DNA of 64,000 nt from Pseudomonadota bacterium (GTDB taxonomy: Bacteria; Desulfobacterota; Binatia; Binatales; Binataceae), in contig JAJPHZ010000006.1 of the NCBI GenBank assembly GCA_021325025.1, positions 1 to 64,000 of the forward strand, given 5' to 3'. The position numbers and the translations under genes were made by a program. Within the stretch, counting starts at the first letter, position 1, and each line of letters opens with the position of its first letter. Positions 17,124 through 25,448 of the stretch are shown here, piece by piece. The notes below the pieces were generated by a model. It had not been told where the DNA came from, did no database searches, and saw nothing but the letters and a program-made list of their open reading frames with translations.

Positions 17124-18596
17124 CTACATCCCGATCTGAGACTTTGCCGCCGCCTTGAGCAGCTCAACCGCGTCGGGTTGGACCAGGAATCCGGCCTTGA
17201 CCGCATCGTGTGCCGCCTGACCCCACTGCGACACGAACTGACCGTGATTCTTGTACAGGCCCGCCAGCTCGGCCGGACTGAAGGGTATGGTGCGGCCGAA
17301 CAGGAAGCAGAACGCGGCGCCGGTGTTGCCGACGCCGCTGAGTGTGGCCACTGGCGCATCAACCTGCGGAGTGCGTATGCCGCCCAGCACGTTGCCGTGG
17401 GCATCGGTCGCGAACACGACCGGTGAGACGCCGATGGTTCGCAGGCGCGGCGCGACCGGCGGCACAGTGCCTTCCTTTACCCAACGGTCGAGCTGGAAAA
17501 CCGCATCGTCCAGCACCCAATGCATCGGGCCGGTGTTGATCGGCAGGTTGCACGTTCCCGCGGTGGTCTGGCTGGGAGGATTTTGCATCGCCTGGAGCAC
17601 CTCCACCGCTCCCTGCCCGTTGCCGATGTCGGTCAGGCCGGTGACCAGCCCATAGAAATCAAAGTGCGAGGTTCCCGCGACCTCCCACAGCCGGAACCGG
17701 TGGGTATCGGGCTGCCGATGCATCAGGTTGCTGAAAGAGACGTCGGTTTCGGTTTCGAACACGAGCACCGGTGCGGCGAGATCGGCGCGAATCAGCGTCG
17801 GGTTCGGTACCGGTATCGATGGCAACGGCGCCTGCTTCAAAGGCGCGCCTTGCGCAAAGCGGCTGTGTACCAAGAAGCCGTCGTATACGTTGACCAGCGG
17901 ATGAACTGCGTCGATGTAGGTGACAAGACGGGCGGCTGACTGCGATTCGCCGATGGCGATGATGCGTTGCGGCACAAGTCCGCCCAGCAGCGTTGCCGCG
18001 TGGTCGCGCAACGCCTGTCCCGCCTGCGAGAAGATATCATATGAGTAGCTGTCGCCGGGATGCGACAGCGACCCATATCGACCCGGATTGCCGACCGGCG
18101 GACCCTTGAGCGAGTCAACGCCGACCTTTTGCGCCGAGGTGCCAACCCAGACCGCCCCTTCGCGCACCGCCTCGTTGTGCGCCAGCGTCCAATCAGGTCC
18201 GGCATCGACGCCGCCGCTGACGTTAAGCCATTCGACCCACACGGCGCCGTTGAACCTGTGAGGATCGATCGGGCGTTCCACGACCACGCGGGTGGTATAG
18301 GGTGCGGTGGCCGGGTCGGGCGTGACCATGAAGGCCCCCTTCTGCGAAAGGCTCAGCGGTACCACGGGCGAGTACGAATGCGCATTGCCGGACAGGAAGA
18401 ACTCTCTTTGCCGGTACCCGACTTGTGCAATTTCCTGAAATTCAAAAACGATCGGCGTGCCGACCGGCGGAGGGTTTGAAATGGTTGGACTATCGGCCGC
18501 CGCCGGCGCGGCAGAGAGGGGAAGCAGGGCCGCGCAAACCGCCAGCACCGTCGGCACCCAGCCCGAGAAAGCTTTTCTCCTGGATTGTGCTCTCAT
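17124..18596 (-). CDS. Exported alpha/beta hydrolase domain protein (PF20091-like)
   Basis: A 490-residue protein with a Sec signal peptide (MRAQSRRK, hydrophobic core, cleavage near APAAADS) and the nucleophile elbow G-E-S-Q-S in IAIGESQSAARL. An early VWVEWLNVSGG, a middle YDGFLVHSR and a late WVKEGTVPP match the alpha/beta-hydrolase domain family found beside steroid and terpenoid genes. It probably hydrolyses an ester outside the cytoplasm. The ATG at 18596 sits five bases after GGAGG, so it is preferred over the upstream in-frame ATG at 18620. It is divergent from a TetR gene, and a 24-base imperfect palindrome lies between them. Confidence 0.8.
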   Translation of the reverse strand: MRAQSRRKAFSGWVPTVLAVCAALLPLSAAPAAADSPTISNPPPVGTPIVFEFQEIAQVGYRQREFFLSGNAHSYSPVVPLSLSQKGAFMVTPDPATAPYTTRVVVERPIDPHRFNGAVWVEWLNVSGGVDAGPDWTLAHNEAVREGAVWVGTSAQKVGVDSLKGPPVGNPGRYGSLSHPGDSYSYDIFSQAGQALRDHAATLLGGLVPQRIIAIGESQSAARLVTYIDAVHPLVNVYDGFLVHSRFAQGAPLKQAPLPSIPVPNPTLIRADLAAPVLVFETETDVSFSNLMHRQPDTHRFRLWEVAGTSHFDFYGLVTGLTDIGNGQGAVEVLQAMQNPPSQTTAGTCNLPINTGPMHWVLDDAVFQLDRWVKEGTVPPVAPRLRTIGVSPVVFATDAHGNVLGGIRTPQVDAPVATLSGVGNTGAAFCFLFGRTIPFSPAELAGLYKNHGQFVSQWGQAAHDAVKAGFLVQPDAVELLKAAAKSQIGM

Positions 18597-18611
18597 TGGC
18601 TCCTCCAAAAG

Positions 18612-18635
18612 AACAAACAATCATGATTGAATGTT
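18612..18635. promoter_or_regulatory. TetR-type operator candidate
   Basis: A 24-base inverted repeat in which 10 of 12 base pairs match. The core CAATCATGATTG (18618-18629) is perfect, and outer arms AACA and TGTT are separated from it by two unpaired bases on each side. It lies 16 bases upstream of the exported hydrolase start and between it and the divergent TetR gene, where bound repressor would block transcription of the hydrolase. Confidence 0.6.
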
Positions 18636-18798
18636 AGATGCGGCAGATTCGCACGAAAGCCCATTTCTTGTCAACCGCCCAAACCCATCGACGGCGTGCG
18701 GCCGCTGCGCATTACATTGCCCGTGAATTCGTATTAGATTCGATCCCGATGCTTGTTGATCATTATGCCGGAAAGAGGCTGGCTGAACGCTCGTCCTT

Positions 18799-19548
18799 AT
18801 GACACGCAGAGGTTTGCCACACACCGTTATGCCCCGGAATGCCGCCGGCGCGCGGCAGGCCGCCGCGCCAGGGCGGCGGCCCCCGCGCCGCAACCAGGAG
18901 GAGCGCAGTTGGGCCACCCGCGACGCCCTGCTGAGGGCGGCCGTCGAGCTGTTGATCGAGCGCGGCTATGCCGCGACTACCACCAGCCTGGTTGCCGAAC
19001 GCGCCGGAGTTTCACGCGGCGCCCTGCAACATCATTTCAAGTCGCGCGACGAACTGATAGGCGCCGTGATGGAGCGCTTGCGCGCGCAGATAGATTTCCG
19101 TATCGATCCGGCCGGCTTGGCCGCCCGGCCTGTGCCGGAGCGCGTTGACGCGATGGTCGAGCATTACCGCGCGATGTGCCTGAGCCGCGCTTACCGCGCG
19201 GCCCTCAACCTCTTGATCGGCATCAACCGTGATTCCGCGCTGTTTCGCGAATTGAGCCGACAGATGCGCGCGGGCCAGGAGGGAACCGCCGAGGATTGGG
19301 AGGCGATCTTCCATGATCTGAAGATCGACCCGCCGGCGCTGCGTTCCATTCGGCGAATCGTCATCGGCAGCATCCGCGGCTATGAGCTGCGCGAACGAGT
19401 CGATGCCGCCGGCGATTGGACCAAGGACGCGAGGGTCCTTAAGGAAATGTTTCTCCATCAACTGATGCGCAGCGCTCGCCAGGTGCCGCTTTCCCCTCCG
19501 GCCGCCTCGGGACCCGCGCAGAAGCCCGCCGCGGCGATCAAGCGCTAG
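18799..19548 (+). CDS. TetR/AcrR-family regulator
   Basis: A 249-residue regulator. After a basic, low-complexity N-terminus of about 35 residues, the DNA-binding domain reads RDALLRAAVELLIERGYAAT, then LVAERAGVSRGALQHHFKSRDEL, a standard TetR helix-turn-helix. The rest is the all-helical ligand and dimer domain. A second ATG at 18829 is equally possible as start; neither has a strong ribosome-binding site. It is divergent from the exported hydrolase with a candidate operator between them, so that hydrolase is the most likely target. Confidence 0.88.
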   Translation: MTRRGLPHTVMPRNAAGARQAAAPGRRPPRRNQEERSWATRDALLRAAVELLIERGYAATTTSLVAERAGVSRGALQHHFKSRDELIGAVMERLRAQIDFRIDPAGLAARPVPERVDAMVEHYRAMCLSRAYRAALNLLIGINRDSALFRELSRQMRAGQEGTAEDWEAIFHDLKIDPPALRSIRRIVIGSIRGYELRERVDAAGDWTKDARVLKEMFLHQLMRSARQVPLSPPAASGPAQKPAAAIKR

Positions 19549-19581
19549 CCGGAGCCAGGTGGGAAGCAGTTGGGTCTCGAC

Positions 19582-20373
19582 TTACAGGTTGTGTTCCTCG
19601 ACGAACGGGCCGGAATAGATGGTCTTGCCGGTGAAAACCATCGGGTTGGGGCAGGTGCACAGGTAGCGGGCCACCTTGGCCGGCACATCGGGTGACTGTG
19701 CGTGGCTGGTATCGATTCCGCCCAGGCGGCGGCTTTCGACCTCGATGCGTTCGGTGAGGGCAAATCCGGGATCGATCAACACTACCGGAATATTGTATTC
19801 GCGGACTTCTTTGACCAGGCCCTGGGCAAAGCGATGCAGTGCCGCCTTGGTGGCGGAGTACACAACGTTGACCGCGCCCTGGCCCGGCAGGTTGGGCGAT
19901 TCGGTCGTGACGACCGAGGAGGTAAGGCAGATGATTATGCCGTGCCGGCGCTCGATCATCCGCGGGAGCAAGGTTTTGCAGGCCACGACCGGCGACAGCA
20001 CGTTGGCGGCCCAGGTATCCTGCCAGGTGTCCAGCCTGATATCCAAGAACATGCTGTAGTGCTGGTCGCTGCGATGGTGCGCGTTGTTTACCAGGATATC
20101 GACATGGCCGAAATGCTCCAGCGCCGTCCGGCACATCCGCTCGGTCTGTTCGGGGACGGTGAGGTCGCACTTGACCGGCAGCGCCTGGGCGCCGCGCTGG
20201 CGCACTTCGGCTGCCGTCTCCTGGATACTGCCCGGATAGGCCGCGGCACCGGGTTCCACGGTGCGCGCGGCCAGCACGATGTTGGCACCTTCTTCGGCCA
20301 GTTGGATGGCGATGCGCTTGCCGATCCCGCGGCTCGCCCCTGTTACCAGCGCAACTTGTCCCTTGAGTTTCAT
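19582..20373 (-). CDS. SDR oxidoreductase
   Basis: A 263-residue short-chain dehydrogenase with TGASRGIGKRIA, LVNNAHH, LTSSVV and Y-S-A-T-K, so the catalytic Ser-Tyr-Lys set is complete. The AARTVEPGAAAYPGSIQ segment resembles the GRTVSPGSAPLPGTIG of the Phe-variant SDR at 4641, placing both in the same DHRS1-like group. It lies downstream of the CoA-transferase at 20561 on the same strand with a 187-base gap. It converges with the TetR gene, from which it is separated by 33 bases. Likely acts on a hydroxyl or keto intermediate. Confidence 0.87.
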   Translation of the reverse strand: MKLKGQVALVTGASRGIGKRIAIQLAEEGANIVLAARTVEPGAAAYPGSIQETAAEVRQRGAQALPVKCDLTVPEQTERMCRTALEHFGHVDILVNNAHHRSDQHYSMFLDIRLDTWQDTWAANVLSPVVACKTLLPRMIERRHGIIICLTSSVVTTESPNLPGQGAVNVVYSATKAALHRFAQGLVKEVREYNIPVVLIDPGFALTERIEVESRRLGGIDTSHAQSPDVPAKVARYLCTCPNPMVFTGKTIYSGPFVEEHNL

Positions 20374-20560
20374 TTCCCCACCGATTGCCCCGATTGAATC
20401 TCGCGCCGGGCCCGCTCAACTGGTGCGTCGCGGTAACACGGACCCGGCGGCTGAATTGTCTGAACGGAACCTGGACATTTGTGGCACAAAGCCCGCCGGA
20501 TTGACAGAGCCGCTTGTACCCTGCGCCCCTGGCCCACGGGATTTGCCGCTGCCTTTAGCT

Positions 20561-21769
20561 CTAAATGACGCCCCGTTCCTTGAGTCCGGCGATTTGCTCC
20601 CAACTGCGGCCCATCTCGAGCAGGATTTCCTCGGTATGCTGGCCCAGTTCGGGGGCCGGGTTGCGGATATTCCAGGGCATCTCGCTGAAGTCGATCGGCG
20701 CCGGCACCACGTCGACCTCGCCCTGGTTGGTCGGCATCTTGGTGAAGCATCCGGCGACATGCATCTGCTCGTCCTTGAGCGCGCTCGGGATGTCGTTGGC
20801 GGGCGTGTACCAGACATCCTCGCGATCGAAGATCGGCCCCCACTCTTCGAGCGTCCTGGTTTTGAAGATGTCGTCCAGGATCTTAATCAACTCCACGGAA
20901 TTTTTGCCGCGGGCTTCCAAGGAGTTGAAACGCGGATCGTCAAGCAAGTCCGGACGCTCGATTGCGCGGGTGACGCCGGGCCAGAAGCGGTCGCCTTGCA
21001 GGCATAGCAGCCAGAACCATTTGTGGTCGCGGTCCTGGTAGCAGTTGATCAGCGGATTGAAGGACGGCGAGCGGCCGCTGGCGGAGCGTTGCGGGTATCC
21101 CAGCAGGGCAAGATTGATGGCGCTGCTTATCGAATAGGCTCCGGTGCGCAGCAGCGAGGCCAGCACGCGCTGTCCTTTGCCGCTGGTGGCGCGTCCCACC
21201 AGTGCGGCGCAGATGCCGCCCGCGGCCGCCAACGCGGTGTAATAATCACCAAAGGCGCCACAGCGCATCATCGGGAAGTCCCCGGGCGGCAGCAGCGCCG
21301 ACCATACCCCGGCTCGCGCGTAGAACGCGCCAGCATCGTATCCGGCCCGATCGCGCCACTCGCCCTCGGCGCCGTAGCCGGTCACATGACAATAGATCAG
21401 GCGTGGGAAGAGTTGGTGCAGGGTATCATAATCCAGTTTCAGCCGTTCGACGGCGCCAACCCGCATATTGGTCAGGAACACGTCGGCGGTTCCAATCAGT
21501 TCGCGCGCCAGCCCGCGGCCTTCTTCGGTCTTAAGATTGATAACGATACCGCGCTTGCCCCGATTGCTGACGTTAAAATTGGGATTGGTGATGTTGGCCG
21601 GCTGCACGCCGGGATGAACGTTCAGCGCTCGGTAGGGGTCGCCGTCGGGAGACTCGATCTTGATAACCTCCGCGCCCCAGTCCGCCAGAATCCCGCTCAC
21701 CATCGGCCCGGCGGCCCACATCGCCAGCTCGACGACCTTGATTCCCTTAAGTGGACCCGTTGCTTCCAT
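20561..21769 (-). CDS. CaiB/BaiF-family CoA-transferase
   Basis: A 402-residue family III CoA-transferase. The N-terminus PLKGIKVVELAMWAAGPMVSGILADWGAEVIKIE is the standard opening. NRGKRGIVINLKTEEGR and DVFLTNMRVGAVERL follow, and the catalytic Asp sits in AFGDYYTALAAAGG. Such enzymes move CoA from a donor thioester to a free acid, here presumably activating a ring-opened acid for beta-oxidation. AGGAGAG precedes the ATG. It is the head of a minus-strand pair with the SDR at 19582, and its promoter would lie in the 541-base gap upstream. Confidence 0.92.
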   Translation of the reverse strand: MEATGPLKGIKVVELAMWAAGPMVSGILADWGAEVIKIESPDGDPYRALNVHPGVQPANITNPNFNVSNRGKRGIVINLKTEEGRGLARELIGTADVFLTNMRVGAVERLKLDYDTLHQLFPRLIYCHVTGYGAEGEWRDRAGYDAGAFYARAGVWSALLPPGDFPMMRCGAFGDYYTALAAAGGICAALVGRATSGKGQRVLASLLRTGAYSISSAINLALLGYPQRSASGRSPSFNPLINCYQDRDHKWFWLLCLQGDRFWPGVTRAIERPDLLDDPRFNSLEARGKNSVELIKILDDIFKTRTLEEWGPIFDREDVWYTPANDIPSALKDEQMHVAGCFTKMPTNQGEVDVVPAPIDFSEMPWNIRNPAPELGQHTEEILLEMGRSWEQIAGLKERGVI

Positions 21770-22310
21770 CTTCTCTCCTTTTTACGCCGGGAGCCCCCGG
21801 CCCAAAGAAGGCCGCCGTCTGTCTCCAAACATCGGCGAGGCCTTCGTGTTGTTCAATTGATCCGAGTAAGGCAATAGCCAAAGCGTCGCTTGCCGATTGC
21901 ATTGCCACCCCAGCCTGTGAAGATATAGGAGCGCCATGCAGAGGTGAAGGTCCGCGGCGCACGCTGTCTGTCCACGGACGGCGGCGCTTTCGCCGCGCTT
22001 TGAGTCCTTGGGCCGGCGATGATTCCGCAAGGCCACGCAGCATAGGTACGCATCAGTCCGAGCCCGCTGCCCACGGTTTTGCCTTTTCCAAGTTGATTCG
22101 CGCGGGACGAACGGTTGGGATTGGGTGAACTGTGGATTACGCAGGGATCGCGTCGGGTGGCGCGGGGAAGGGGCCACAGAGTACGTGTCCGGGAATACGG
22201 TCGGAAAGCTGCAGACAAACAGGCTCAAAATTCCCGCACAGCTCGCGGCGTCCGGGCGCGCTCCAACTCGTGCCGATTGCCAGTTCCAATGCACAAGGAC
22301 AAAAAAGAGA
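21770..22310. other. Divergent intergenic region
   Basis: A 541-base gap between the divergent CoA-transferase and the membrane-protein gene. Open frames are present on both strands, but their residue composition is unlike a real protein and they have no ribosome-binding site or recognisable domain. I see no repeat or RNA. It probably holds the two promoters. Confidence 0.5.
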
Positions 22311-23936
22311 ATGTTCCGGATCCATCCCAATCCCACTCCCGAACGGCTGGCTATCGGTACGCGCTTCCTGTTCGCGATACTGAGCGCTGAGGCGCTTGCG
22401 CTTTTCGCCCTTCGGTTGGCTGCGACGCTGCAGTTCGACAAGTTCGCCTTCTTCGACACCGGCTCGAACCTGACCGTGCAGTACCTCATCGGCGCCGGTT
22501 ACCGCCCAACAATTGATTTCTTCTACCCCTATGGTCTGCTGCCGCTGTGGCTTGGCCGCACGTGGTTTCGAATTTTCGGATTTACACCGATTGCGTGCAT
22601 AGCGACGGTGCCGCTGATCGACGTCCTTATCGTTTTGGGATTTGTGCGGTTGGCTGCTAACCTGAAGCTGAATCTGGCCGGCGTACTGATAATTGTGCTG
22701 ACGGCTTCACTTACCATCCCTTCATCTTTTCCAAATCTCGCGCATGGTATCGAGCCGATCTTTCTGGTTCACTCCCTGGCCGATCAAGCCGGTGGGAATC
22801 GGCGCCGCGCGCTGGCGCTTGCCGCGACCTGCTTATTCGTCAAGCCCAGTATGGCGTACTTTCTCGGCCTGATCCTGATCGCGTTTATGGTGATCGAGCG
22901 GCTGCGGATTAGGGTGCGGGCGCTGCGCCTATTCTTTAGAGAGATTTATCCGGCTGCTCTCGTCGTTACGTCTATCGCTGCGGCATTGGCGGTCAGCTTC
23001 GGCCCGGCTGCGGTCCTCCGTTCGCTGATTCCGACCCAAGGGCTGGCGATCTATCGCGCCCAGGGCTTTGGCTTCTTCAACTCCGGTGGACAGTTGTTTC
23101 TCGCACCCCGTGGTACGCCCTGGAGCTATTACTTTGCCAATGTCGCCGGACCATGGATCGCCTACACAATCGTCCTGTCGACGGCCGGGTTTGTAGCGGC
23201 TAAAGACGCCCTGGGACGCAAGGGCGAACCGGATTCCGCACCGGAGTTGATCCTCACGTGCGCGCTCCTTCATCTGTCATTTATCTTTTTCTTTTTCGGT
23301 AACGAATCCTCGTGGATCTACTATTTCTATATTCCGGTGATCGGTCTGGCCACCGCGGCCCGGCTTGGTATGTCATGGGAAATTCTAGTCGCGTGTCTGG
23401 CCTTTGCCATTCCTTCAATAAAGGCCGACAAGGGCATCATGGAGCACCTCGCTTCATCTCGCCCCGCGAGTTCGGCAGGTAGGGAAACGCGCGGATCGGA
23501 TGCGGTTGCAATCCCTGCCTTACCCGGGGAATCCGGCTTCGCCTATCAACTGTGGTTTACGACGTCACCCAGTGCGCAGACGGCCAATCTTTGGGTGTCG
23601 GCTGGCGAGCGCAAAGAATGGATGAAGACCCTGGCGCTGATCCGGGGGCATCGGACCGCGCTGCTTGAGTATGCGGGGTGTGGGGATCTTCTCTTTTCCG
23701 AATTCAGCCCGCCGGTGACTTTTTTCCTGTTGCCCGGTGTGGGCCGTAATGACCTGTCACGAAAGCTGGCGCAGCTGCAGGCCTCCTCGATGGTTGTGAT
23801 GGCGCGCTCGCAAAATGATCTTCTGCACGAAATACCGGAAATCGGGACTGTGATGCGCCGCGACTTCGTTGCGGCATTTGAGGGCGACTGGTTTATTGTG
23901 TACGCCCGCCGCGGCAATGTCGGCAATGCAAATTAA
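22311..23936 (+). CDS. Polytopic membrane protein, possible GT-C-type glycosyltransferase
   Basis: A 541-residue protein with about ten hydrophobic segments in the first 400 residues and a soluble C-terminal part of about 120 residues. After the first membrane segment comes DTGSNLTVQYLIGAGYRPTIDF followed by FYPYGLLPL. This loop, with acidic residues between membrane segments 1 and 2 and then a YPYG stretch, recalls GT-C lipid-linked sugar transferases, but no signature is certain. Codon use looks more AT-tolerant than in neighbours. The ATG at 22311 has only a weak AAAGAGA. Its stop overlaps the convergent acyl-CoA dehydrogenase stop by three bases. It has no obvious link to the surrounding catabolic genes. 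Confidence 0.6.
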   Translation: MFRIHPNPTPERLAIGTRFLFAILSAEALALFALRLAATLQFDKFAFFDTGSNLTVQYLIGAGYRPTIDFFYPYGLLPLWLGRTWFRIFGFTPIACIATVPLIDVLIVLGFVRLAANLKLNLAGVLIIVLTASLTIPSSFPNLAHGIEPIFLVHSLADQAGGNRRRALALAATCLFVKPSMAYFLGLILIAFMVIERLRIRVRALRLFFREIYPAALVVTSIAAALAVSFGPAAVLRSLIPTQGLAIYRAQGFGFFNSGGQLFLAPRGTPWSYYFANVAGPWIAYTIVLSTAGFVAAKDALGRKGEPDSAPELILTCALLHLSFIFFFFGNESSWIYYFYIPVIGLATAARLGMSWEILVACLAFAIPSIKADKGIMEHLASSRPASSAGRETRGSDAVAIPALPGESGFAYQLWFTTSPSAQTANLWVSAGERKEWMKTLALIRGHRTALLEYAGCGDLLFSEFSPPVTFFLLPGVGRNDLSRKLAQLQASSMVVMARSQNDLLHEIPEIGTVMRRDFVAAFEGDWFIVYARRGNVGNAN

Positions 23937-25096
23937 CCGCGCGGCATGCCAAGACCGCGCTGCGCGATTATATTTCGCATTACTTCGTTGGTGCCGCCGG
24001 CGAATTTGTACATCGGAAAACCTCGATACAATCGCTCCAGCCGCCCCTCGATCGGCGCCAGCGGGTCCTGCGCGCGCAAGCCTGCGTAGGGTCCCATTAT
24101 GTCCTGGGCGGCAACGGCGATATGCTGGCTGAGTTCGCTTATGAAGATTTTCAGGACCGACGCTTCGACATTGGGAGTCTTGCCGCATTCGAGCATCCAT
24201 ACGCTGCGCAGTGAGAACAGCCGGACCGTCTCGACCTCCACCGCGAGCCGCGCCAGCGCCAGGCGTACCTGCGGATGCTTGCTCAGGGGCCGGCCGTCGA
24301 CCATGGTCTGCTTTGCGTAATCGACGAGATTTTGCAGTTGCCGCCGGGTGCGGGAATGCGGAATCAGCCGCTCGAAGTCCAGCGCCATCGCAACGTAGTA
24401 CCATCCCTGATTCTCTTCGCCGACCAGGTTGCCGGCGGGAATCCGGACCTCTTCAAAAAACACCTCGTTGCTCCGTTCGCTGCCCATCGTGCGCAGGGGA
24501 CGAATCGTCACCCCCGCAGCGTCGATTGGCACGATGAAGATGGAGAGGCCCCGATGCTTGGGTGCCTGCGGGTCGGTGCGCGCCAGAAGCCATATGTGGG
24601 TAGCGTGATGGGCCGCGGAAGTATAGATCTTCTGGCCGTTGATGACGTAGCTGTCGCCGTCGCGTGTGGCGCGGGTCTGCAACGAGGCCAGGTCCGAGCC
24701 GGCGTTGGGCTCAGTGTAGCCGATGGCGAACTCGATCTCGCCGCTCAGAATTTTGGGCAGATATTCGCGCTTGAGTTCTTCGGAGCCCACGCGCATCAAG
24801 GTTGGTCCCGCCGAACTCAGCGTCAGGCCGCCGGTGGGCAGGTTCTCCAGGTCCATCGCTTCCAGGAACAACCACTGCTCGATGGCGCCGCGTCCCTGCC
24901 CGCCGTATTCTTTAGGCCATCCGATCCCCAGCCATCCCTGTTGTCCCATGAGACGGACGAATTTCTTGCCTAGCGGTCCAATCGAATACTGCTCGCGTTC
25001 GACCTCGGCGCGCAATTCCGCACTCAGATGTTCCTCGATGAAGTCTCTGACCTGTCGTTTGAATTCTTCCTGCTCAGGGGTTAGGGAAAAATCCAC
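23933..25096 (-). CDS. Acyl-CoA dehydrogenase
   Basis: A 387-residue FAD-dependent acyl-CoA dehydrogenase with FAIGYTEPNAGSDLASL, the beta-barrel loop around HRGLSIFIVP and a C-terminal FAGGTNEVMRNIIAQRGLG. The place of the MCAD-type catalytic Glu (Y-E-G-T) is A-G-G-T here, while Glu242 in ALDFERL occupies the position of the catalytic Glu of isovaleryl-CoA and long-chain dehydrogenases. The catalytic base is therefore probably of that type, suiting branched or bulky acyl chains. It is divergent from the MaoC-like hydratase at 25449, the enzyme for the next beta-oxidation step. Confidence 0.92.
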   Translation of the reverse strand: MDFSLTPEQEEFKRQVRDFIEEHLSAELRAEVEREQYSIGPLGKKFVRLMGQQGWLGIGWPKEYGGQGRGAIEQWLFLEAMDLENLPTGGLTLSSAGPTLMRVGSEELKREYLPKILSGEIEFAIGYTEPNAGSDLASLQTRATRDGDSYVINGQKIYTSAAHHATHIWLLARTDPQAPKHRGLSIFIVPIDAAGVTIRPLRTMGSERSNEVFFEEVRIPAGNLVGEENQGWYYVAMALDFERLIPHSRTRRQLQNLVDYAKQTMVDGRPLSKHPQVRLALARLAVEVETVRLFSLRSVWMLECGKTPNVEASVLKIFISELSQHIAVAAQDIMGPYAGLRAQDPLAPIEGRLERLYRGFPMYKFAGGTNEVMRNIIAQRGLGMPRG

Positions 25097-25266
25097 GCGC
25101 GCCTCCGCTATCTGTGGCAGGCCGTCGATCCATTAACCTATTCCAGTGCCCACCGACGTTTGCAAGCCCAGGCGCATGGCGCGGAGTCTGCTGCGGTTCG
25201 ATGAGCTTTCGCTGCAGGTGATTTGGACGCGCGCCCACGGCGCTTTTGCTTTTGTAAACGACCATC

Positions 25267-25277
25267 TTGTGTTATAG
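25267..25277 (+). promoter_or_regulatory. Shared motif TTGTGTTATAG, copy 1
   Basis: An 11-base string found identically at 30672-30682, both times in a divergent intergenic region and on the plus strand. Both are preceded by GCGCTTTT, here at 25240-25247. It could be a -10 region of an extended type or an activator site. Confidence 0.35.
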
Positions 25278-25324
25278 CTGCCCAGCGACTGCACGGCGTA
25301 ACCCGGGGAAGCAGGTGTCGTGCG

Positions 25325-25355
25325 ATGCGCCGGCGAAACAGGAATGCGCCGGCGA
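25325..25355. repeat. 12-base direct repeat ATGCGCCGGCGA
   Basis: ATGCGCCGGCGA occurs at 25325-25336 and again at 25344-25355, 19 bases start to start. Each copy contains the palindrome CGCCGGCG. It lies about 95-125 bases before the MaoC-like gene start, a reasonable place for a regulator, but GC-rich repeats also arise by chance. Confidence 0.4.
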
Positions 25356-25448
25356 TGCTTGAGCGGTCCGTGCTACGGCGGCATGCGGCGCCATTATCCA
25401 ATGGGACGGCGTCGATCGTAGCGGGGGCCGATGGCCAGGAGTTTTCAG

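Larger units (their letters stand above)
25097..25448. other. Divergent intergenic region between beta-oxidation genes
   Basis: A 352-base gap between the divergent acyl-CoA dehydrogenase and MaoC-like hydratase genes. It contains the TTGTGTTATAG motif (25267-25277), shared with the gap at 30431-30758, and a 12-base direct repeat (25325-25355). No gene is apparent. Confidence 0.6.
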
